Part shown: positions 1 to 10,382 of the stretch, in pieces
How the letters are laid out: every line of letters starts with the position of its first letter
Position numbering within the stretch: position 1 is the first letter of the stretch
NCBI RefSeq assembly: GCF_900111895.1
Contig: NZ_FOKB01000003.1
Span: 658,869-722,868, forward strand
Direction of reading: 5' to 3'
Origin: Pseudomonas simiae
Lineage (GTDB): Bacteria > Pseudomonadota > Gammaproteobacteria > Pseudomonadales > Pseudomonadaceae
DNA: 64,000 bases
Position numbers and translations under genes: made by a program
Notes under the pieces: model-generated
Databases searched by the model: none
Told to the model about the DNA's origin: nothing
What the model saw: only the letters and a program-made list of their open reading frames with translations

Positions 1-136
1 TCCAGCCGGCTTTGCTCAACTGCGCAATGGCCTCGATCGAGCCAGGCAAAGGAATCCACTCCGCCACCGACTTGATGTAAGCGTCGGAGTCGTAGTTGAT
101 CACCCCGTCCCGATCGAGAATCAGCAGTTTCAACAT
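1..136 (-). CDS. gmhB: D-glycero-beta-D-manno-heptose 1,7-bisphosphate 7-phosphatase, N-terminal part
   Basis: Only the first 45 codons lie in the window; the gene continues past the left edge. The translation begins MLKLLILDRDGVINYDSD, which carries the HAD motif I DxDGV with the two catalytic aspartates, and continues with IPLPGSIEAI as in GmhB. The family removes the C7 phosphate from heptose bisphosphate in the cytoplasm during synthesis of the LPS inner-core heptose. The start codon lies two bases beyond the glyS stop, so it is probably cotranscribed with glyQ-glyS. The assignment rests on the N-terminus and on the known glyQ-glyS-gmhB order in pseudomonads. Confidence 0.85.
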   Translation of the reverse strand, partial: MLKLLILDRDGVINYDSDAYIKSVAEWIPLPGSIEAIAQLSKAGW

Positions 137-138
137 GG

Positions 139-2193
139 TCAGCTCAGCGTCGAAATGTCAGCGATGTTGACGAACAAGCCACGCAGACGCGCCAGCATGG
201 CGTAGCGGTTTTTCCGCACGCCGGCATCTTCGGCATTGATCATCACCGCCTCAAAGAACGCATCCACTGGCTCACGCAAGGTCGCCAGGCGAGCCAATGC
301 TTCGGCGTAGTTGCGTTCAGCGATCAGCGGCTTCACGGCGTTTTCAGCCTTGGCGATGGCCGAGTTCAGCGAGAACTCCTTGGCATCCGCGAACAGGCCA
401 GGGTCGACGTCGGCATTGCCCAGGCCTTCGGCCTTGCTCAGCAGGTTCGACACACGCTTGTTCACGGCGGCCAGGGCATCGGCTTCCGGCAGTTTGCGGA
501 AGGCCTGCACGGCTTGTACGCGCTGGTCGAAGTCCAGCGCCGAACCCGGCTGCAGGGCACGCACCGACAGGTACACCGACACGTCCACGCCTTCGTCTTC
601 ATAACGCGCACGCAGGCGGTCGAACACGAACTCCAGCACTTGCTCGGCCAGGCCGGCCTGCTTGACCTTGGCGCCGAACTGGCCGACGGCAAACACCACG
701 GCCTGGGTCAGGTCGAGGTCCAGCTTCTTGTCGATCAGGATGCGGAGTACGCCCAGGGCCGCACGACGCAAGGCATAGGGGTCTTTGCTGCCGGTTGGCA
801 ACATGCCGATACCGAAGATACCCACGAGGGTGTCCAGCTTGTCGGCGATCGCCACGGCTGCACCGGTCAGGGTGGTCGGCAGTTCAGCGCCGGCACCGCG
901 CGGCATGTACTGCTCGTTCAGCGCCAGGGCCACATCGTCCGGCTCGCCGTCGTTGAGGGCGTAGTAGTAGCCGGCAACGCCTTGCATCTCCGGGAACTCG
1001 CCGACCATCTCAGTGGCCAGGTCGCATTTGGACAGCAGGCCTGCGCGCGCAGCCCAGGCGGAATCACCGCCAATGCGTGGCGCAATGTAGGCGGCCAGCT
1101 TGGAAACCCGTACGGCCTTGTCGTAGACGCTACCGAGTTTTTCCTGGAACACCACGTTTTGCAGGCGCTGGTTGAAGTCTTCCAGCTTCTGCTTCTTGTC
1201 TTGCTTGAAGAAGAACTCGGCGTCGGTCAGGCGCGGGCGAACGACTTTCTCGTTACCGGCGATGATCTGCTGCGGATCCTTGCTTTCGATGTTGGCCACG
1301 GTGATGAAACGCGGCAGCAACTTACCGTCCACGTCCAGCAGGCAGAAGTACTTCTGGTTGTCCTGCATGGTGGTGATCAACGCTTCCTGCGGTACGTCGA
1401 GGAAACGTTCCTCGAACGAGCACACCAGCGGCACCGGCCATTCAACCAACGCCGTCACTTCGTCGAGCAGGTTTGGCGGCACGATGGCGGTGCCTTCCTG
1501 CAGACGGGCCAGCTCTTCGGTACGCTTGCTGATCAACTCGCGACGCTCGTTGGCGTCAGCCAGCACGTAGGCAGCACGCAGGTCGGCGGCGTAGTTGGCC
1601 GGCGAGGTGATGCGTACGGCTTCAGGGTGATGGAAGCGGTGGCCACGGGAATCACGACCGGCTTTCTGGGCGAGGAGGGTGCAGTCGATGACTTGGTCAC
1701 CGAGCAGCATCACCAGCCACTGGGTCGGACGTACGAATTCTTCCTTGCGAGCACCCCAGCGCATGCGCTTCGGGATCGGCAGGTCGTTCAACGAGTCTTC
1801 AACGATGGTCGGCAACAGGCTGGCGGTCGGCTTGCCGGTGATGACCTGGCTGAAACGCAGTTTCGGTCCGCTCTGGTCGATCTCGCTCAGCTCGACGCCA
1901 CACTTCTTGGCAAAACCAAGGGCGGCCTGGGTCGGGTTGCCTTCGGCATCGAAAGCCGCCTGGCGCGGCGGGCCGTCGAGGTTGATGCTGCGGTCCGGCT
2001 GCTGGGTTTCCAGCGCGGTCAGCAACACCGCGAGGCGACGCGGTGCGGCGTAGACTTTCTTCGTTTCGAACTTCAGGCCAGCGGTCTGCAGGCCTTTTTC
2101 GATACCGGCCAGGAAGGCGTCGGCCAAGGTGTTCAGTGCCTTGGGTGGCAGCTCTTCGGTGCCCAGTTCAACCAGGAAATCTTGAGCACTCAT
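139..2193 (-). CDS. glyS: Glycine--tRNA ligase beta subunit
   Basis: 684 residues, the usual length for the beta subunit of the bacterial alpha2beta2 glycyl-tRNA synthetase. The N-terminus ([16 protein letters not shown]) is the family signature, and the C-terminal 120 or so residues form the helical anticodon-binding (DALR-like) region. It binds and positions tRNA-Gly, while the alpha subunit supplies the class II catalytic core. The ATG overlaps the glyQ stop as ATGA, which indicates translational coupling. The long open frame on the opposite strand is a shadow of this GC-rich gene. Confidence 0.97.
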   Translation of the reverse strand: MSAQDFLVELGTEELPPKALNTLADAFLAGIEKGLQTAGLKFETKKVYAAPRRLAVLLTALETQQPDRSINLDGPPRQAAFDAEGNPTQAALGFAKKCGVELSEIDQSGPKLRFSQVITGKPTASLLPTIVEDSLNDLPIPKRMRWGARKEEFVRPTQWLVMLLGDQVIDCTLLAQKAGRDSRGHRFHHPEAVRITSPANYAADLRAAYVLADANERRELISKRTEELARLQEGTAIVPPNLLDEVTALVEWPVPLVCSFEERFLDVPQEALITTMQDNQKYFCLLDVDGKLLPRFITVANIESKDPQQIIAGNEKVVRPRLTDAEFFFKQDKKQKLEDFNQRLQNVVFQEKLGSVYDKAVRVSKLAAYIAPRIGGDSAWAARAGLLSKCDLATEMVGEFPEMQGVAGYYYALNDGEPDDVALALNEQYMPRGAGAELPTTLTGAAVAIADKLDTLVGIFGIGMLPTGSKDPYALRRAALGVLRILIDKKLDLDLTQAVVFAVGQFGAKVKQAGLAEQVLEFVFDRLRARYEDEGVDVSVYLSVRALQPGSALDFDQRVQAVQAFRKLPEADALAAVNKRVSNLLSKAEGLGNADVDPGLFADAKEFSLNSAIAKAENAVKPLIAERNYAEALARLATLREPVDAFFEAVMINAEDAGVRKNRYAMLARLRGLFVNIADISTLS

Positions 2194-3143
2194 TGTGCAG
2201 CCTCCAGCTTAGCCAACACTTCATCACGCAGGTCCGGGGTTGCCATCGGGAAGCCCAGCTTGGCGCGAGCCAGCAGATAGGCTTGGGCGACGGAACGCGC
2301 CAGGGTGCGTACACGCAGGATGTATTGCTGGCGCGCGGTTACCGAGATGGCACGGCGGGCGTCCAGCAGGTTGAAGGTATGGGAGGCCTTCAACACCATT
2401 TCATAGCTCGGCAATGGCAGCGGCTGGTCGAGTTCGATCAGGCGCTTGGCTTCGCTTTCATAGAAGTCGAACAGTTCGAACAGCTTGTCGACGTTGGCGT
2501 GTTCGAAGTTATAGGTGGACTGCTCCACCTCGTTCTGGTGGAACACGTCGCCGTAGGTGACTTTGCCGAACGGGCCGTCAGCCCACACCAGGTCGTAGAC
2601 CGAGTCCACGCCTTGCAGGTACATGGCCAGGCGCTCAAGACCGTAAGTGATTTCGCCGGTCACCGGGTAGCACTCGATGCCGCCCGCTTGCTGGAAGTAC
2701 GTGAACTGCGTCACTTCCATGCCATTGAGCCAGACTTCCCAGCCCAAGCCCCAGGCGCCCAGGGTCGGCGACTCCCAGTTGTCTTCGACGAAACGGATGT
2801 CGTGGACCAGTGGGTCCAGGCCCACGTGCTTGAGCGAGCCCAGGTACAGTTCCTGGAAATTGTCCGGGTTCGGCTTCAGTACCACCTGGAACTGGTAGTA
2901 GTGCTGCAGACGGTTCGGGTTTTCGCCGTAGCGGCCGTCAGTCGGGCGACGACTGGGCTGCACATAAGCGGCGTTCCAGGTTTCCGGGCCAATGGCCCGC
3001 AGGAATGTTGCGGTGTGGAAAGTGCCGGCGCCTACTTCCATATCGTAGGGCTGAAGTACCACACAACCTTGCTCGGCCCAGTATTGCTGGAGGGCGAGGA
3101 TCAAGTCTTGGAAGGTACGCACGGCTGGCGTAGGCTGGCTCAC
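2190..3143 (-). CDS. glyQ: Glycine--tRNA ligase alpha subunit
   Basis: Catalytic alpha subunit of heterotetrameric glycyl-tRNA synthetase, which charges tRNA-Gly in the cytoplasm. Highly conserved blocks are visible: [38 protein letters not shown] and [17 protein letters not shown], covering class II motifs. Two in-frame GTG codons compete as start, at 3152 and 3143. I prefer 3143 (317 residues): a good ribosome-binding site, AGGTGA, lies five bases before it and overlaps the upstream GTG. First gene of glyQ-glyS-gmhB, divergent from tag. Confidence 0.96.
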   Translation of the reverse strand: MSQPTPAVRTFQDLILALQQYWAEQGCVVLQPYDMEVGAGTFHTATFLRAIGPETWNAAYVQPSRRPTDGRYGENPNRLQHYYQFQVVLKPNPDNFQELYLGSLKHVGLDPLVHDIRFVEDNWESPTLGAWGLGWEVWLNGMEVTQFTYFQQAGGIECYPVTGEITYGLERLAMYLQGVDSVYDLVWADGPFGKVTYGDVFHQNEVEQSTYNFEHANVDKLFELFDFYESEAKRLIELDQPLPLPSYEMVLKASHTFNLLDARRAISVTARQQYILRVRTLARSVAQAYLLARAKLGFPMATPDLRDEVLAKLEAAQ

Positions 3144-3224
3144 AAAATTCACCTGTTACTTGGGCTGCGATTTAAAGAGCGGGAGTATACCCGATTCGGC
3201 CCTGCCACCACTCCCTGGAGCCTT

Positions 3225-3782
3225 ATGCCACGCTGCTTTTGGTGTTCTGAAGATCCGCTGTACATGGCTTATCACGATCAGGAGTGGGGAACGCCGCTGC
3301 GCGATGCGCAGGGTTTGTTCGAGTTGCTTTTGCTCGAAGGGTTCCAGGCGGGCCTTTCCTGGATCACCGTTTTACGCAAACGCGAGCATTATCGAAAGGT
3401 CTTGTTCGGTTTTGATGCGCAGCGTCTGGCCCAACTGAGCGACGCCGAGATCGAAGCGCTGATGCTCGATCCGGGTATCGTGCGTAACCGCCTTAAACTC
3501 AATGCCACCCGCCGCAATGCCGCCGCCTGGCTGGCGCTGGAGGACCCGGTGGGGTTGCTCTGGTCCTTCGTCGGCGGCAAACCCAAGGTCAATCACTTCA
3601 AGGACCGCAGCGAAGTACCGGCGATTACACAGGAAGCTGAAGCCATGAGCAAAGCCCTGAAAAAAGCCGGTTTCACCTTCGTCGGCCCGACCATTTGCTA
3701 CGCGTTCATGCAGGCCTCGGGCATGGTCATGGACCACACTCAGGACTGCGACCGTTACGCGGACCTGGCCAACGCCGGTTAG
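3225..3782 (+). CDS. tag: DNA-3-methyladenine glycosylase I
   Basis: 185 residues. Excises N3-methyladenine from alkylated DNA as the first step of base excision repair. The zinc-snap residues of Tag are all present: Cys4 and His17 at the N-terminus, and His171 and Cys175 (HTQDC) at the C-terminus. The signature LLEGFQAGLSWITVLRKRE contains the conserved active-site glutamate, and KAGFTFVGPTICYAFMQ is the typical C-terminal block. GGAG precedes the ATG by four bases. The 81-base gap to glyQ must carry divergent promoters. Followed 40 bases later by an acyltransferase gene on the same strand. Confidence 0.95.
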   Translation: MPRCFWCSEDPLYMAYHDQEWGTPLRDAQGLFELLLLEGFQAGLSWITVLRKREHYRKVLFGFDAQRLAQLSDAEIEALMLDPGIVRNRLKLNATRRNAAAWLALEDPVGLLWSFVGGKPKVNHFKDRSEVPAITQEAEAMSKALKKAGFTFVGPTICYAFMQASGMVMDHTQDCDRYADLANAG

Positions 3783-3822
3783 AATGCCGGCTTTGCGCAC
3801 CACACACGATCAGGAGTGACCT

Positions 3823-4710
3823 GTGGAAAAGTTGAAAGGCGCCTTGCTGGTAGGCGCTCTCCGGTTATTTGCCCTGCTGCCCTGGCGCGCCGTTCAGGCC
3901 GTCGGCACCGCGATTGGCTGGATCATGTGGAAAACCCCCAACCGTTCCCGTGACACGGTGCGGATCAACCTGTCCAAGTGCTTCCCGGACATGGACCCCG
4001 CGGAGCGCGAAGCGCTGGTCGGCCGCAGCCTGATGGACATCGGCAAGTCCCTGACCGAAAGCGCCTGCGCCTGGATCTGGCCGGCCCAGCGTTCCATCGA
4101 CCTGGTGCGTGAAGTCGAAGGCCTGGAAGTGCTGCACGAAGCCCTCGCCTCAGGCAAAGGCGTGGTTGGCATCACCAGCCACCTGGGTAACTGGGAAGTG
4201 CTGAACCACTTCTATTGCAGCCAGTGCAAACCGATCATTTTCTACCGCCCACCCAAGCTCAAGGCGGTGGATGAGTTACTGCGAAAACAGCGCGTGCAGT
4301 TGGGCAACCGCGTGGCCGCGTCGACCAAGGAAGGCATCCTCAGTGTGATCAAGGAAGTGCGCAAAGGCGGCCAGGTGGGAATCCCGGCCGATCCCGAGCC
4401 GGCGGAATCCGCGGGGATCTTCGTGCCGTTCTTCGCCACCCAGGCGCTGACCAGCAAGTTCGTGCCGAACATGCTCGCCGGCCACAAGGCGGTGGGCGTG
4501 TTCCTGCATGCGCTGCGGCTGCCGGACGGTTCGGGTTACAAAGTGATTTTGGAAGCGGCGCCGGAAGACATGTACAGCACCGACACCGCCACGTCCTGCG
4601 CCGCGATGAGCAAGGTGGTGGAGCGTTATGTCGGCGCTTATCCGAGCCAGTACATGTGGAGCATGAAGCGCTTCAAGAAACGCCCGCCGGGTGAGGCGCG
4701 GTGGTATTGA
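3823..4710 (+). CDS. Lipid A biosynthesis acyltransferase (LpxL/HtrB-type family)
   Basis: 295 residues of the LPLAT/HtrB family (PF03279). An N-terminal hydrophobic stretch (residues about 7-35) anchors the protein at the inner membrane. The motif SHLGNWE supplies the H(x4)E-type catalytic pair used to transfer an acyl chain onto a lipid A precursor. The start is a GTG with CAGGAG six to seven bases upstream. Pseudomonads carry several paralogues (lauroyl or secondary acyl transferases), so acyl specificity cannot be assigned. A REP-type inverted repeat follows immediately, where transcription of tag and this gene probably ends. Confidence 0.88.
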   Translation: MEKLKGALLVGALRLFALLPWRAVQAVGTAIGWIMWKTPNRSRDTVRINLSKCFPDMDPAEREALVGRSLMDIGKSLTESACAWIWPAQRSIDLVREVEGLEVLHEALASGKGVVGITSHLGNWEVLNHFYCSQCKPIIFYRPPKLKAVDELLRKQRVQLGNRVAASTKEGILSVIKEVRKGGQVGIPADPEPAESAGIFVPFFATQALTSKFVPNMLAGHKAVGVFLHALRLPDGSGYKVILEAAPEDMYSTDTATSCAAMSKVVERYVGAYPSQYMWSMKRFKKRPPGEARWY

Positions 4711-4743
4711 TTCCATACTGACTCCGGTTCGCCGCGAAACCCA

Positions 4744-4830
4744 TGTGGGAGCGGGCTTGCTCGCGAAAGCGGTATGTCAGTCACTGAATGTGACGCTGAT
4801 ACACCGCTTTCGCGAGCAAGCCCGCTCCCC
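4744..4830. repeat. REPIN-like inverted repeat
   Basis: Two REP arms of about 28 bases face each other. The left arm contains GAGCGGGCTTGCTCGCGA and the right arm is its reverse complement, with about 30 unrelated bases between them. It sits between two convergent genes. Confidence 0.9.
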
Positions 4831-4846
4831 CATTGTTGATCGCCAT

Positions 4847-5158
4847 TCACCCCTGGCGGTCGAGTTTTTTCAGGAACACGGTCATCTCTTTTTCGGCCTG
4901 TTTGTCGCCATGGGCCTGGGCGGCTTCTATGCCCTTCTGCCACGCCAGCCGCGCCGCAGCACTATCCCCCAGTCCCTGATGCGCCTTGCCCAGCAGCTTC
5001 CACGCCGCTGAATACTTCGGGTCGAACTCGACGCACTTGTGCAGATGCTCCGCTGCCTTGGCGTTGTCTTTCAGGTCCAGATAACCCTTGCCCAAACCAA
5101 AGCGCAGCAGGGAATTATCCGCACCTTTGGCGAGCATTTTTTCCAGGGACTCCAGCAT
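4847..5158 (-). CDS. Small tetratricopeptide-repeat protein
   Basis: 103 residues made almost wholly of TPR helices. Blocks such as LLRFGLGKGYLDLKDNAKAA, EFDPKYSAAWKLLGKAHQ and AARLAWQKGIEAA give about two and a half repeats with the usual Gly8, Tyr11 and Ala20 spacing. There is no signal peptide or membrane segment, so it is a cytoplasmic scaffold or adaptor with unknown partners. It starts 17 bases downstream of the trkA stop on the same strand and is probably the last gene of the def-to-trkA transcript. Confidence 0.8.
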   Translation of the reverse strand: MLESLEKMLAKGADNSLLRFGLGKGYLDLKDNAKAAEHLHKCVEFDPKYSAAWKLLGKAHQGLGDSAAARLAWQKGIEAAQAHGDKQAEKEMTVFLKKLDRQG

Positions 5159-5175
5159 CGGTTCTCTCCGTTCGA

Positions 5176-6549
5176 TCAGAAAAAGCTCAGGCCCACGTGG
5201 AACAGTTTCTCCACATCGCGGATATGTTTCTTGTCCACCAGGAACAGGATCACATGGTCCCCGGTTTCGATCACTGTATCGTCGTGGGCAATGATCACTT
5301 CTTCGTCACGAATGATCGCGCCAATGGTGGTGCCCGGCGGCAAGCCGATATCGCGGATGGCCTTGCCGATCACTTTGCTCGACTTTGAGTCACCATGGGC
5401 AATCGCCTCGATGGCTTCCGCCGCACCCCGGCGCAGGGAGTGCACGCTGACGATATCGCCACGGCGCACGTGGGCCAGCAAGGTGCCGATGGTGGCCAAC
5501 TGGGGGCTGATGGCGATGTCGATATCGCCGCCCTGGATCAGGTCCACATAAGCCGGGTTGTTGATGATGGTCATCACCTTCTTCGCCCCCAGCCGCTTGG
5601 CCAGCAGGGAAGACATAATGTTGGCTTCGTCATCGTTGGTGAGGGCCAGGAAGATATCGGCGTCGGCGATATTCTCTTCCATCAGCAGGTCGCGGTCCGA
5701 GGCACTGCCCTGGAGTACGACCGTGCTGTCGAGGGTGTCGGACAAATGCCGGCAGCGTGCCGGGCTCATCTCGATGATCTTCACCTGGTAGCGGCTTTCG
5801 ATGGCTTCGGCCAAACGCTCGCCGATTTGCCCGCCGCCGGCGATGACGATGCGTTTATAGGTCTCGTCGAGGCGGCGCATTTCGCTCATGACTGCACGAA
5901 TATTCGCTTTGGCAGCGATGAAAAACACTTCGTCGTCGGCCTCGATCACCGTATCGCCCTGGGGCAGGATCGGACGGTCACGCCGGAAAATCGCCGCTAC
6001 GCGGGTTTCCACATTCGGCATGTGCTCACGCAACTGGCGCAGCTGCTGGCCCACCAGCGGGCCGCCGTAATAGGCCTTCACCGCGACCAGCTGCGCCTTG
6101 CCGCCGGCGAAGTCGATCACCTGCAGGGCGCCCGGAATTTCGATCAAGCGCTTGATGTAGTGGGTGACCACTTGTTCCGGGCTGATCAGCACGTCGACGG
6201 GAATCGCGTCGTTGTCGAACAGCCCGGCGCGGGTCAGGTAGGCCGCTTCGCGCACACGGGCGATTTTGGTCGGGGTGTGGAACAGAGTATGGGCAACCTG
6301 GCAGGCGACCATGTTGGTTTCGTCGCTGTTGGTCACGGCCACCAGCATGTCTGCGTCGTCGGCACCGGCCTGGCGCAGCACTGTCGGGAACGATGCGCGG
6401 CCTTGTACGGTGCGGATGTCGAGGCGGTCGCCAAGGTTGCGCAGACGCTCGCTGTCAGTGTCGACCACGGTGATGTCGTTGGCTTCGCTGGCCAAATGTT
6501 CAGCCAGCGTGCCGCCGACCTGCCCTGCCCCAAGGATGATGATTTTCAT
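5176..6549 (-). CDS. trkA: Trk system potassium uptake regulatory subunit TrkA
   Basis: 457 residues, the usual length. Two tandem RCK units are visible, each with a Rossmann fold: [17 protein letters not shown] at the N-terminus and [18 protein letters not shown] near residue 233. Each is followed by a TrkA-C domain ending in a GDHV-type strand. TrkA is a peripheral membrane protein that binds NAD(H) or nucleotides and gates the TrkH or TrkG potassium channel. No channel gene is in the window. It follows rsmB by 21 bases, matching the conserved def-fmt-rsmB-trkA order of gammaproteobacteria. Confidence 0.97.
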   Translation of the reverse strand: MKIIILGAGQVGGTLAEHLASEANDITVVDTDSERLRNLGDRLDIRTVQGRASFPTVLRQAGADDADMLVAVTNSDETNMVACQVAHTLFHTPTKIARVREAAYLTRAGLFDNDAIPVDVLISPEQVVTHYIKRLIEIPGALQVIDFAGGKAQLVAVKAYYGGPLVGQQLRQLREHMPNVETRVAAIFRRDRPILPQGDTVIEADDEVFFIAAKANIRAVMSEMRRLDETYKRIVIAGGGQIGERLAEAIESRYQVKIIEMSPARCRHLSDTLDSTVVLQGSASDRDLLMEENIADADIFLALTNDDEANIMSSLLAKRLGAKKVMTIINNPAYVDLIQGGDIDIAISPQLATIGTLLAHVRRGDIVSVHSLRRGAAEAIEAIAHGDSKSSKVIGKAIRDIGLPPGTTIGAIIRDEEVIIAHDDTVIETGDHVILFLVDKKHIRDVEKLFHVGLSFF

Positions 6550-6570
6550 CCGGTCACTCCCTTAAATCAT

Positions 6571-7881
6571 TCAGCCGCGCGCGGCGGCGATCTTGATCAG
6601 TTTGGCGTAGTAGAAGCCATCGTGTCCGCCTTCTTGCGCAAGCAATTGGCGGCCGTGGGGCTGCCTGATGCCGGCCGTGGTGGCGAGGTCCAGCTCCCGC
6701 GCGCCGCTGGTGCGGGCGAGGAAGGCTTCGATCACCTCGGTGTTCTCTGTCGGCAAGGTCGAACAGGTGGCGTAGAGCAGGATGCCGCCGACTTCCAGGG
6801 TGGGCCACAGGGCGTCGAGCAACTCGCCCTGCAGCACGGCCAAGGCGGCGATGTCGTCGGGTTGGCGGGTGAGCTTGATGTCCGGGTGGCGGCGGATCAC
6901 GCCTGTGGCGGAGCACGGCGCATCGAGCAGGATGCGCTGGAACGGTTTGCCGTCCCACCACGTGGCGGTGTCACGACCGTCGGCCGCGATCAGCTCGGCG
7001 CTGAGGCCCAGGCGAGCCAGGTTCTCGCGCACGCGCACCAGGCGCTTGGCTTCCAGGTCGACGGCAACTACACCGACCAGGTCTTTTTCGACTTCCAGGA
7101 TGTGACACGTCTTACCGCCCGGCGCGCAACAGGCGTCGAGTACGCGTTGGCCCGGTGCAAGGTCGAGCAGGTCGGCAGCCAGTTGCGCGGCTTCGTCCTG
7201 CACGCTGATCCAGCCCTCGGCAAATCCCGGCAGGCTGCGCACATCAGTGGCGGCTTCGAGCACGATGCCGTCGACGCTGTACACGCACGGCGTGGCGCCG
7301 ATACCTGCGTCGGTGAGCAATTGCAGGTAGGCGTCACGGCTGTGATGACGACGGTTGACCCGCAGGATCATCGGCGGGTGCGCATTGTTCGCTGCGCAAA
7401 TGGCTTCCCATTGCTCCGGCCAGAACGCCTTCAGGGACTTTTGCAGCCAGCGCGGGTGGGCGGTGCGCACCACCGGGTCGTGCTCCAGTTCAGCCAGCAG
7501 TGCTTCGCTTTCGCGCTGGGCGCGGCGCAGCACGGCGTTGAGCAGGGCCTTGGCCCAGGGTTTTTTCAGCTTGTCGGCGCAACCGACCGTTTCGCCGATA
7601 GCGGCGTGGGCGGGCACGCGGGTGTAGAGCAGTTGATAGAGGCCGACCAGCAGCAGCGCCTCGACATCCGCGTCGGCCGCCTTGAACGGCTTCTGCAGCA
7701 ACGTGGCTGCCAGCGCCGACAAGCGTGGTTGCCAGCGCGCTGTGCCAAAGGCCAGGTCCTGGGTAAAACCGCGATCGCGGTCTTCGACCTTGTCAAGTTG
7801 GGTGGGCAACGAACTGTTCAACGACGCCTTGCCGCTGAGGACGGCGGCGAGAGCCTTGGCGGCGGCCAGACGTGGGTTCAT
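6571..7881 (-). CDS. rsmB: 16S rRNA (cytosine(967)-C(5))-methyltransferase
   Basis: 436 residues. The N-terminal 140 or so residues form a NusB-like RNA-binding domain. The C-terminal part is the SAM-dependent Rossmann methyltransferase: [15 protein letters not shown] binds [18 protein letters not shown] carries the first cysteine, and [11 protein letters not shown] carries the nucleophilic cysteine. It methylates C967 of 16S rRNA. Its ATG overlaps the fmt stop as ATGA, so it is translationally coupled to fmt. Confidence 0.96.
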   Translation of the reverse strand: MNPRLAAAKALAAVLSGKASLNSSLPTQLDKVEDRDRGFTQDLAFGTARWQPRLSALAATLLQKPFKAADADVEALLLVGLYQLLYTRVPAHAAIGETVGCADKLKKPWAKALLNAVLRRAQRESEALLAELEHDPVVRTAHPRWLQKSLKAFWPEQWEAICAANNAHPPMILRVNRRHHSRDAYLQLLTDAGIGATPCVYSVDGIVLEAATDVRSLPGFAEGWISVQDEAAQLAADLLDLAPGQRVLDACCAPGGKTCHILEVEKDLVGVVAVDLEAKRLVRVRENLARLGLSAELIAADGRDTATWWDGKPFQRILLDAPCSATGVIRRHPDIKLTRQPDDIAALAVLQGELLDALWPTLEVGGILLYATCSTLPTENTEVIEAFLARTSGARELDLATTAGIRQPHGRQLLAQEGGHDGFYYAKLIKIAAARG

Positions 7882-8831
7882 TGGGCTACCACCCCAAGGA
7901 CCGTGCCCAAGGCAAATTTCTCACGGCGGCTGTTGAACAAATCGCTGAAATTGAGCGCCTTGCCACCGGGTAATTGCAGACGGGTCAGACACAACGCCTG
8001 TTCACCGCAGGCGACCACTAGGCCGTCCTTGCTGGCGCCGATGATTTCACCGGGCGCGCCTTTGCCTTCGGCCAGGGTCGCGGCCAGCACTTTCAAGGCT
8101 TCGCCGTTGAGCGTGCTGTGGCAGATCGGCCATGGGTTGAAGGCGCGCACCAGGCGTTCAAGCTCCACGGCCGGGCGGCGCCAGTCGATGCGCGCTTCGT
8201 CTTTGTTCAGTTTGTGGGCGTAGGTGGCCAGGCTGTCGTCCTGCACGTCGCCTTGCAGGGTGCCAGCAGCCAGACCGGCGATGGCCTGGATTACAGCCGG
8301 TGGGCCCAGCTCGGCAAGGCGGTCGTGCAGGCTGCCGCCGGTGTCTTGGGCGGTAATCGGGGTGGTGACTTTCAGCAGCATCGGGCCGGTGTCCAGGCCT
8401 GCTTCCATGCGCATCACGGTCACGCCGCTTTCGCTGTCGCCGGCTTCCACGGCGCGCTGGATCGGCGCCGCACCGCGCCAGCGAGGCAGCAGCGAGGCGT
8501 GGCTGTTGATGCAGCCCAGACGGGGGATATCCAGCACGACTTGCGGCAGGATCAGGCCATAGGCCACTACCACCAACAGGTCCGGCTTCAGCGCCGCCAG
8601 TTCTGCCTGGGCTTCGGCGTTGCGTAGGGTCGGCGGTTGCAGCACAGGGATGTCGTGTTCCAGCGCCAGCTGTTTGACCGGGCTCGGCATCAGTTTTTGC
8701 CCACGACCGGCCGGGCGATCCGGCTGGGTGTATACCGCGACGATGTCATAAGGGCTGGCAAGCAGGGCCTTGAGGTGTTCGGCGGCAAATTCAGGAGTGC
8801 CGGCAAAAACTATGCGCAGTGGCTCGGTCAT
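7878..8831 (-). CDS. fmt: Methionyl-tRNA formyltransferase
   Basis: 317 residues. Transfers a formyl group from 10-formyl-tetrahydrofolate to Met-tRNA for translation initiation. The N-terminal formyltransferase domain starts [18 protein letters not shown] and contains the catalytic block [18 protein letters not shown], followed by GLDTGPML. The C-terminal OB-like domain begins near residue 205. It lies downstream of def, whose product later removes the same formyl group, but a terminator-like hairpin separates the two genes. Confidence 0.97.
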   Translation of the reverse strand: MTEPLRIVFAGTPEFAAEHLKALLASPYDIVAVYTQPDRPAGRGQKLMPSPVKQLALEHDIPVLQPPTLRNAEAQAELAALKPDLLVVVAYGLILPQVVLDIPRLGCINSHASLLPRWRGAAPIQRAVEAGDSESGVTVMRMEAGLDTGPMLLKVTTPITAQDTGGSLHDRLAELGPPAVIQAIAGLAAGTLQGDVQDDSLATYAHKLNKDEARIDWRRPAVELERLVRAFNPWPICHSTLNGEALKVLAATLAEGKGAPGEIIGASKDGLVVACGEQALCLTRLQLPGGKALNFSDLFNSRREKFALGTVLGVVAQ

Positions 8832-8851
8832 GGGAGGTCTCGGTTAAAAGC

Positions 8852-8890
8852 AGTCACAAAAGAAAAAGGCTTGCCGCAGCAAGCCTTTGG
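8852..8890 (-). terminator. Terminator-like hairpin between def and fmt
   Basis: On the minus strand a 10-base-pair perfect stem (AAAGGCTTGC paired with GCAAGCCTTT, loop of four) is followed by TTTTTCTTTT. This is a textbook intrinsic terminator, placed after the def stop and before the fmt start. It would attenuate or end def transcription ahead of fmt. Confidence 0.75.
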
Positions 8891-8900
8891 AAGGAGGGCA

Positions 8901-9407
8901 TCAAGCTTGCTGGCGATGCTTTTTTTCCAGCTTCTTCTTGATCCGGTCGCGCTTGAGCGTGGACAGGTAATCGACAAACAGCTTGCCATTGAGGTGGTCG
9001 CATTCGTGCTGGATGCACACCGCCAGCAGGCCTTCGGCAATCAGCTCGAACGGCTTGCCGTCGCGGTCCAGGGCCTTGATCTTGACGCGCAGCGGGCGCT
9101 CGACGTTCTCGTAGAACTCCGGCACAGAAAGGCAGCCTTCCTGGTATTCGCCCATCTCGTCGGTCAGCGGTTCGAACTCCGGGTTGATGTACACCTTCGG
9201 TTCGCTGCGATCTTCCGACAGGTCCATGACCACGACGCGCAGGTGCACGTTGACCTGGGTCGCGGCGAGGCCGATACCCGGGGCTTCATACATTGTTTCA
9301 AACATGTCATCGACCAACTGACGAACCTTGTCGTCCACTACGGCCACCGGTTTGGCGATCGTGCGCAGGCGCGAGTCGGGGAATTCGAGGATGTTCAAAA
9401 TAGCCAT
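8901..9407 (-). CDS. def: Peptide deformylase
   Basis: 168 residues. Removes the N-terminal formyl group from nascent proteins at the ribosome. All three active-site motifs are present in order: [15 protein letters not shown] (metal-binding cysteine) and QHECDHLNG (HExxH metal site). The length and the Lys-rich C-terminus ([11 protein letters not shown]) match the iron or zinc type I enzyme. It is the first gene of the leftward def-fmt-rsmB-trkA group and is divergent from the next gene. Confidence 0.97.
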   Translation of the reverse strand: MAILNILEFPDSRLRTIAKPVAVVDDKVRQLVDDMFETMYEAPGIGLAATQVNVHLRVVVMDLSEDRSEPKVYINPEFEPLTDEMGEYQEGCLSVPEFYENVERPLRVKIKALDRDGKPFELIAEGLLAVCIQHECDHLNGKLFVDYLSTLKRDRIKKKLEKKHRQQA

Positions 9408-9542
9408 AAGCGTAATTGCTGCACATGTGAGGTAGAGGCAAATCGGCGTTGGGATGGACCCACACGACCGGTGTGAAACCCTTAAAAGCCGCTAAGGCCC
9501 AGGCATTTCACGCGAACGCACATAATAAAGGAGATTCACCCT

Positions 9543-10319
9543 ATGAGGAAATCGCTACTCGTCTTGCTGCTGTGGGCCCCGTTTTCCATGGCCCTGCTAC
9601 CCCAGCCCATCCAGCGTCTGGACCCACCGACACAACACGCTATCCAGCGCTTCCTGCTGCATAACCGCATTCTCGATACACCCCAGGACCTGGACAACGC
9701 GCCCTACATCGTCGCTGCCGATGCTGGCCGCGTGCTTGGCGCCAATGGCGAGCGGGTCCACGCCAGGGGCGACCTGGCGCCTTCCCAGCCGAATTACGGC
9801 ATATTCCGACGTGGCAAGGTCTACACCGACCCGCAGACCCGAGAGCTACTGGGGATCAACGCCGACGACATTGGCACCGCCCGTTTCGTCACGGCGGGCG
9901 ACCTCACCACCCTCGCTGTGCAGCGTGTCACCCAGGAGGTGCGTCCCGGTGACCGCTTGCTGCGTGCGCAAACACCCGTCGACCCGGCAGCCTTTGCCGT
10001 CACGCCAGCAACGCGCTTTATCAAAGGGCAGATCATCGATATCCCCAAGGGCGTGACCCAGATCGGCGTGCTGGATGCCGTAACCCTGAATAAAGGCCGT
10101 CGTGACGGCCTGGTCGAAGGCCAGCTGCTCAGCGTAATCAAGGCTGGCGCCACGGTACGCGACAGTCTGACGGGCACGCCGACCCAACTCCCTGATGAAC
10201 GCGCGGGCACCCTGCTGGTCTTTCGCACCTACGAAAAACTCAGTTACGGCCTGGTCCTCAATGCCTCACGGCCACTGGCGGTAATGGACCGTTTCGAGAC
10301 TGCCCATCAAACACAATAA
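9543..10319 (+). CDS. LysM-family envelope protein relative lacking the LysM domain
   Basis: 258 residues with an N-terminal signal peptide (MRKSLLVLLLWAPFSMALL). The remainder (PYIVAADAGRVLGANGERV, GINADDIG, RGVTQIG-like IPKGVTQIGVLDAVTLNKG, FRTYEKLSYGLVLNAS) matches from memory the C-terminal two thirds of the roughly 340-residue LysM peptidoglycan-binding protein encoded next to dprA in pseudomonads. The expected LysM segment, about 50 residues after the signal peptide, is absent. The reading frame is intact and has a good AAAGGAG site. Probably periplasmic; function unknown. It could be an internally deleted version or a divergent paralogue. Confidence 0.75.
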   Translation: MRKSLLVLLLWAPFSMALLPQPIQRLDPPTQHAIQRFLLHNRILDTPQDLDNAPYIVAADAGRVLGANGERVHARGDLAPSQPNYGIFRRGKVYTDPQTRELLGINADDIGTARFVTAGDLTTLAVQRVTQEVRPGDRLLRAQTPVDPAAFAVTPATRFIKGQIIDIPKGVTQIGVLDAVTLNKGRRDGLVEGQLLSVIKAGATVRDSLTGTPTQLPDERAGTLLVFRTYEKLSYGLVLNASRPLAVMDRFETAHQTQ

Positions 10320-10348
10320 ATAGCCTGCTAAATAAGTTACCAACAGAG

Positions 10349-10357
10349 TTATCCACA
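10349..10357 (+). promoter_or_regulatory. DnaA box (TTATCCACA)
   Basis: Exact match to the strong 9-mer TTATCCACA in the 63-base gap before dprA. A second exact copy in the same orientation lies 597 bases downstream. Whether DnaA binds here is not known. Confidence 0.5.
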
Positions 10358-10382
10358 GCTTGTTCCGGTCAAGGATGATCAG

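Noticed and set aside
5395..8223. Open frame of 942 codons on the plus strand
   Set aside because: It lies entirely antisense to trkA, rsmB and fmt, has no recognisable domain, and is explained by the GC-rich codon usage of those genes.
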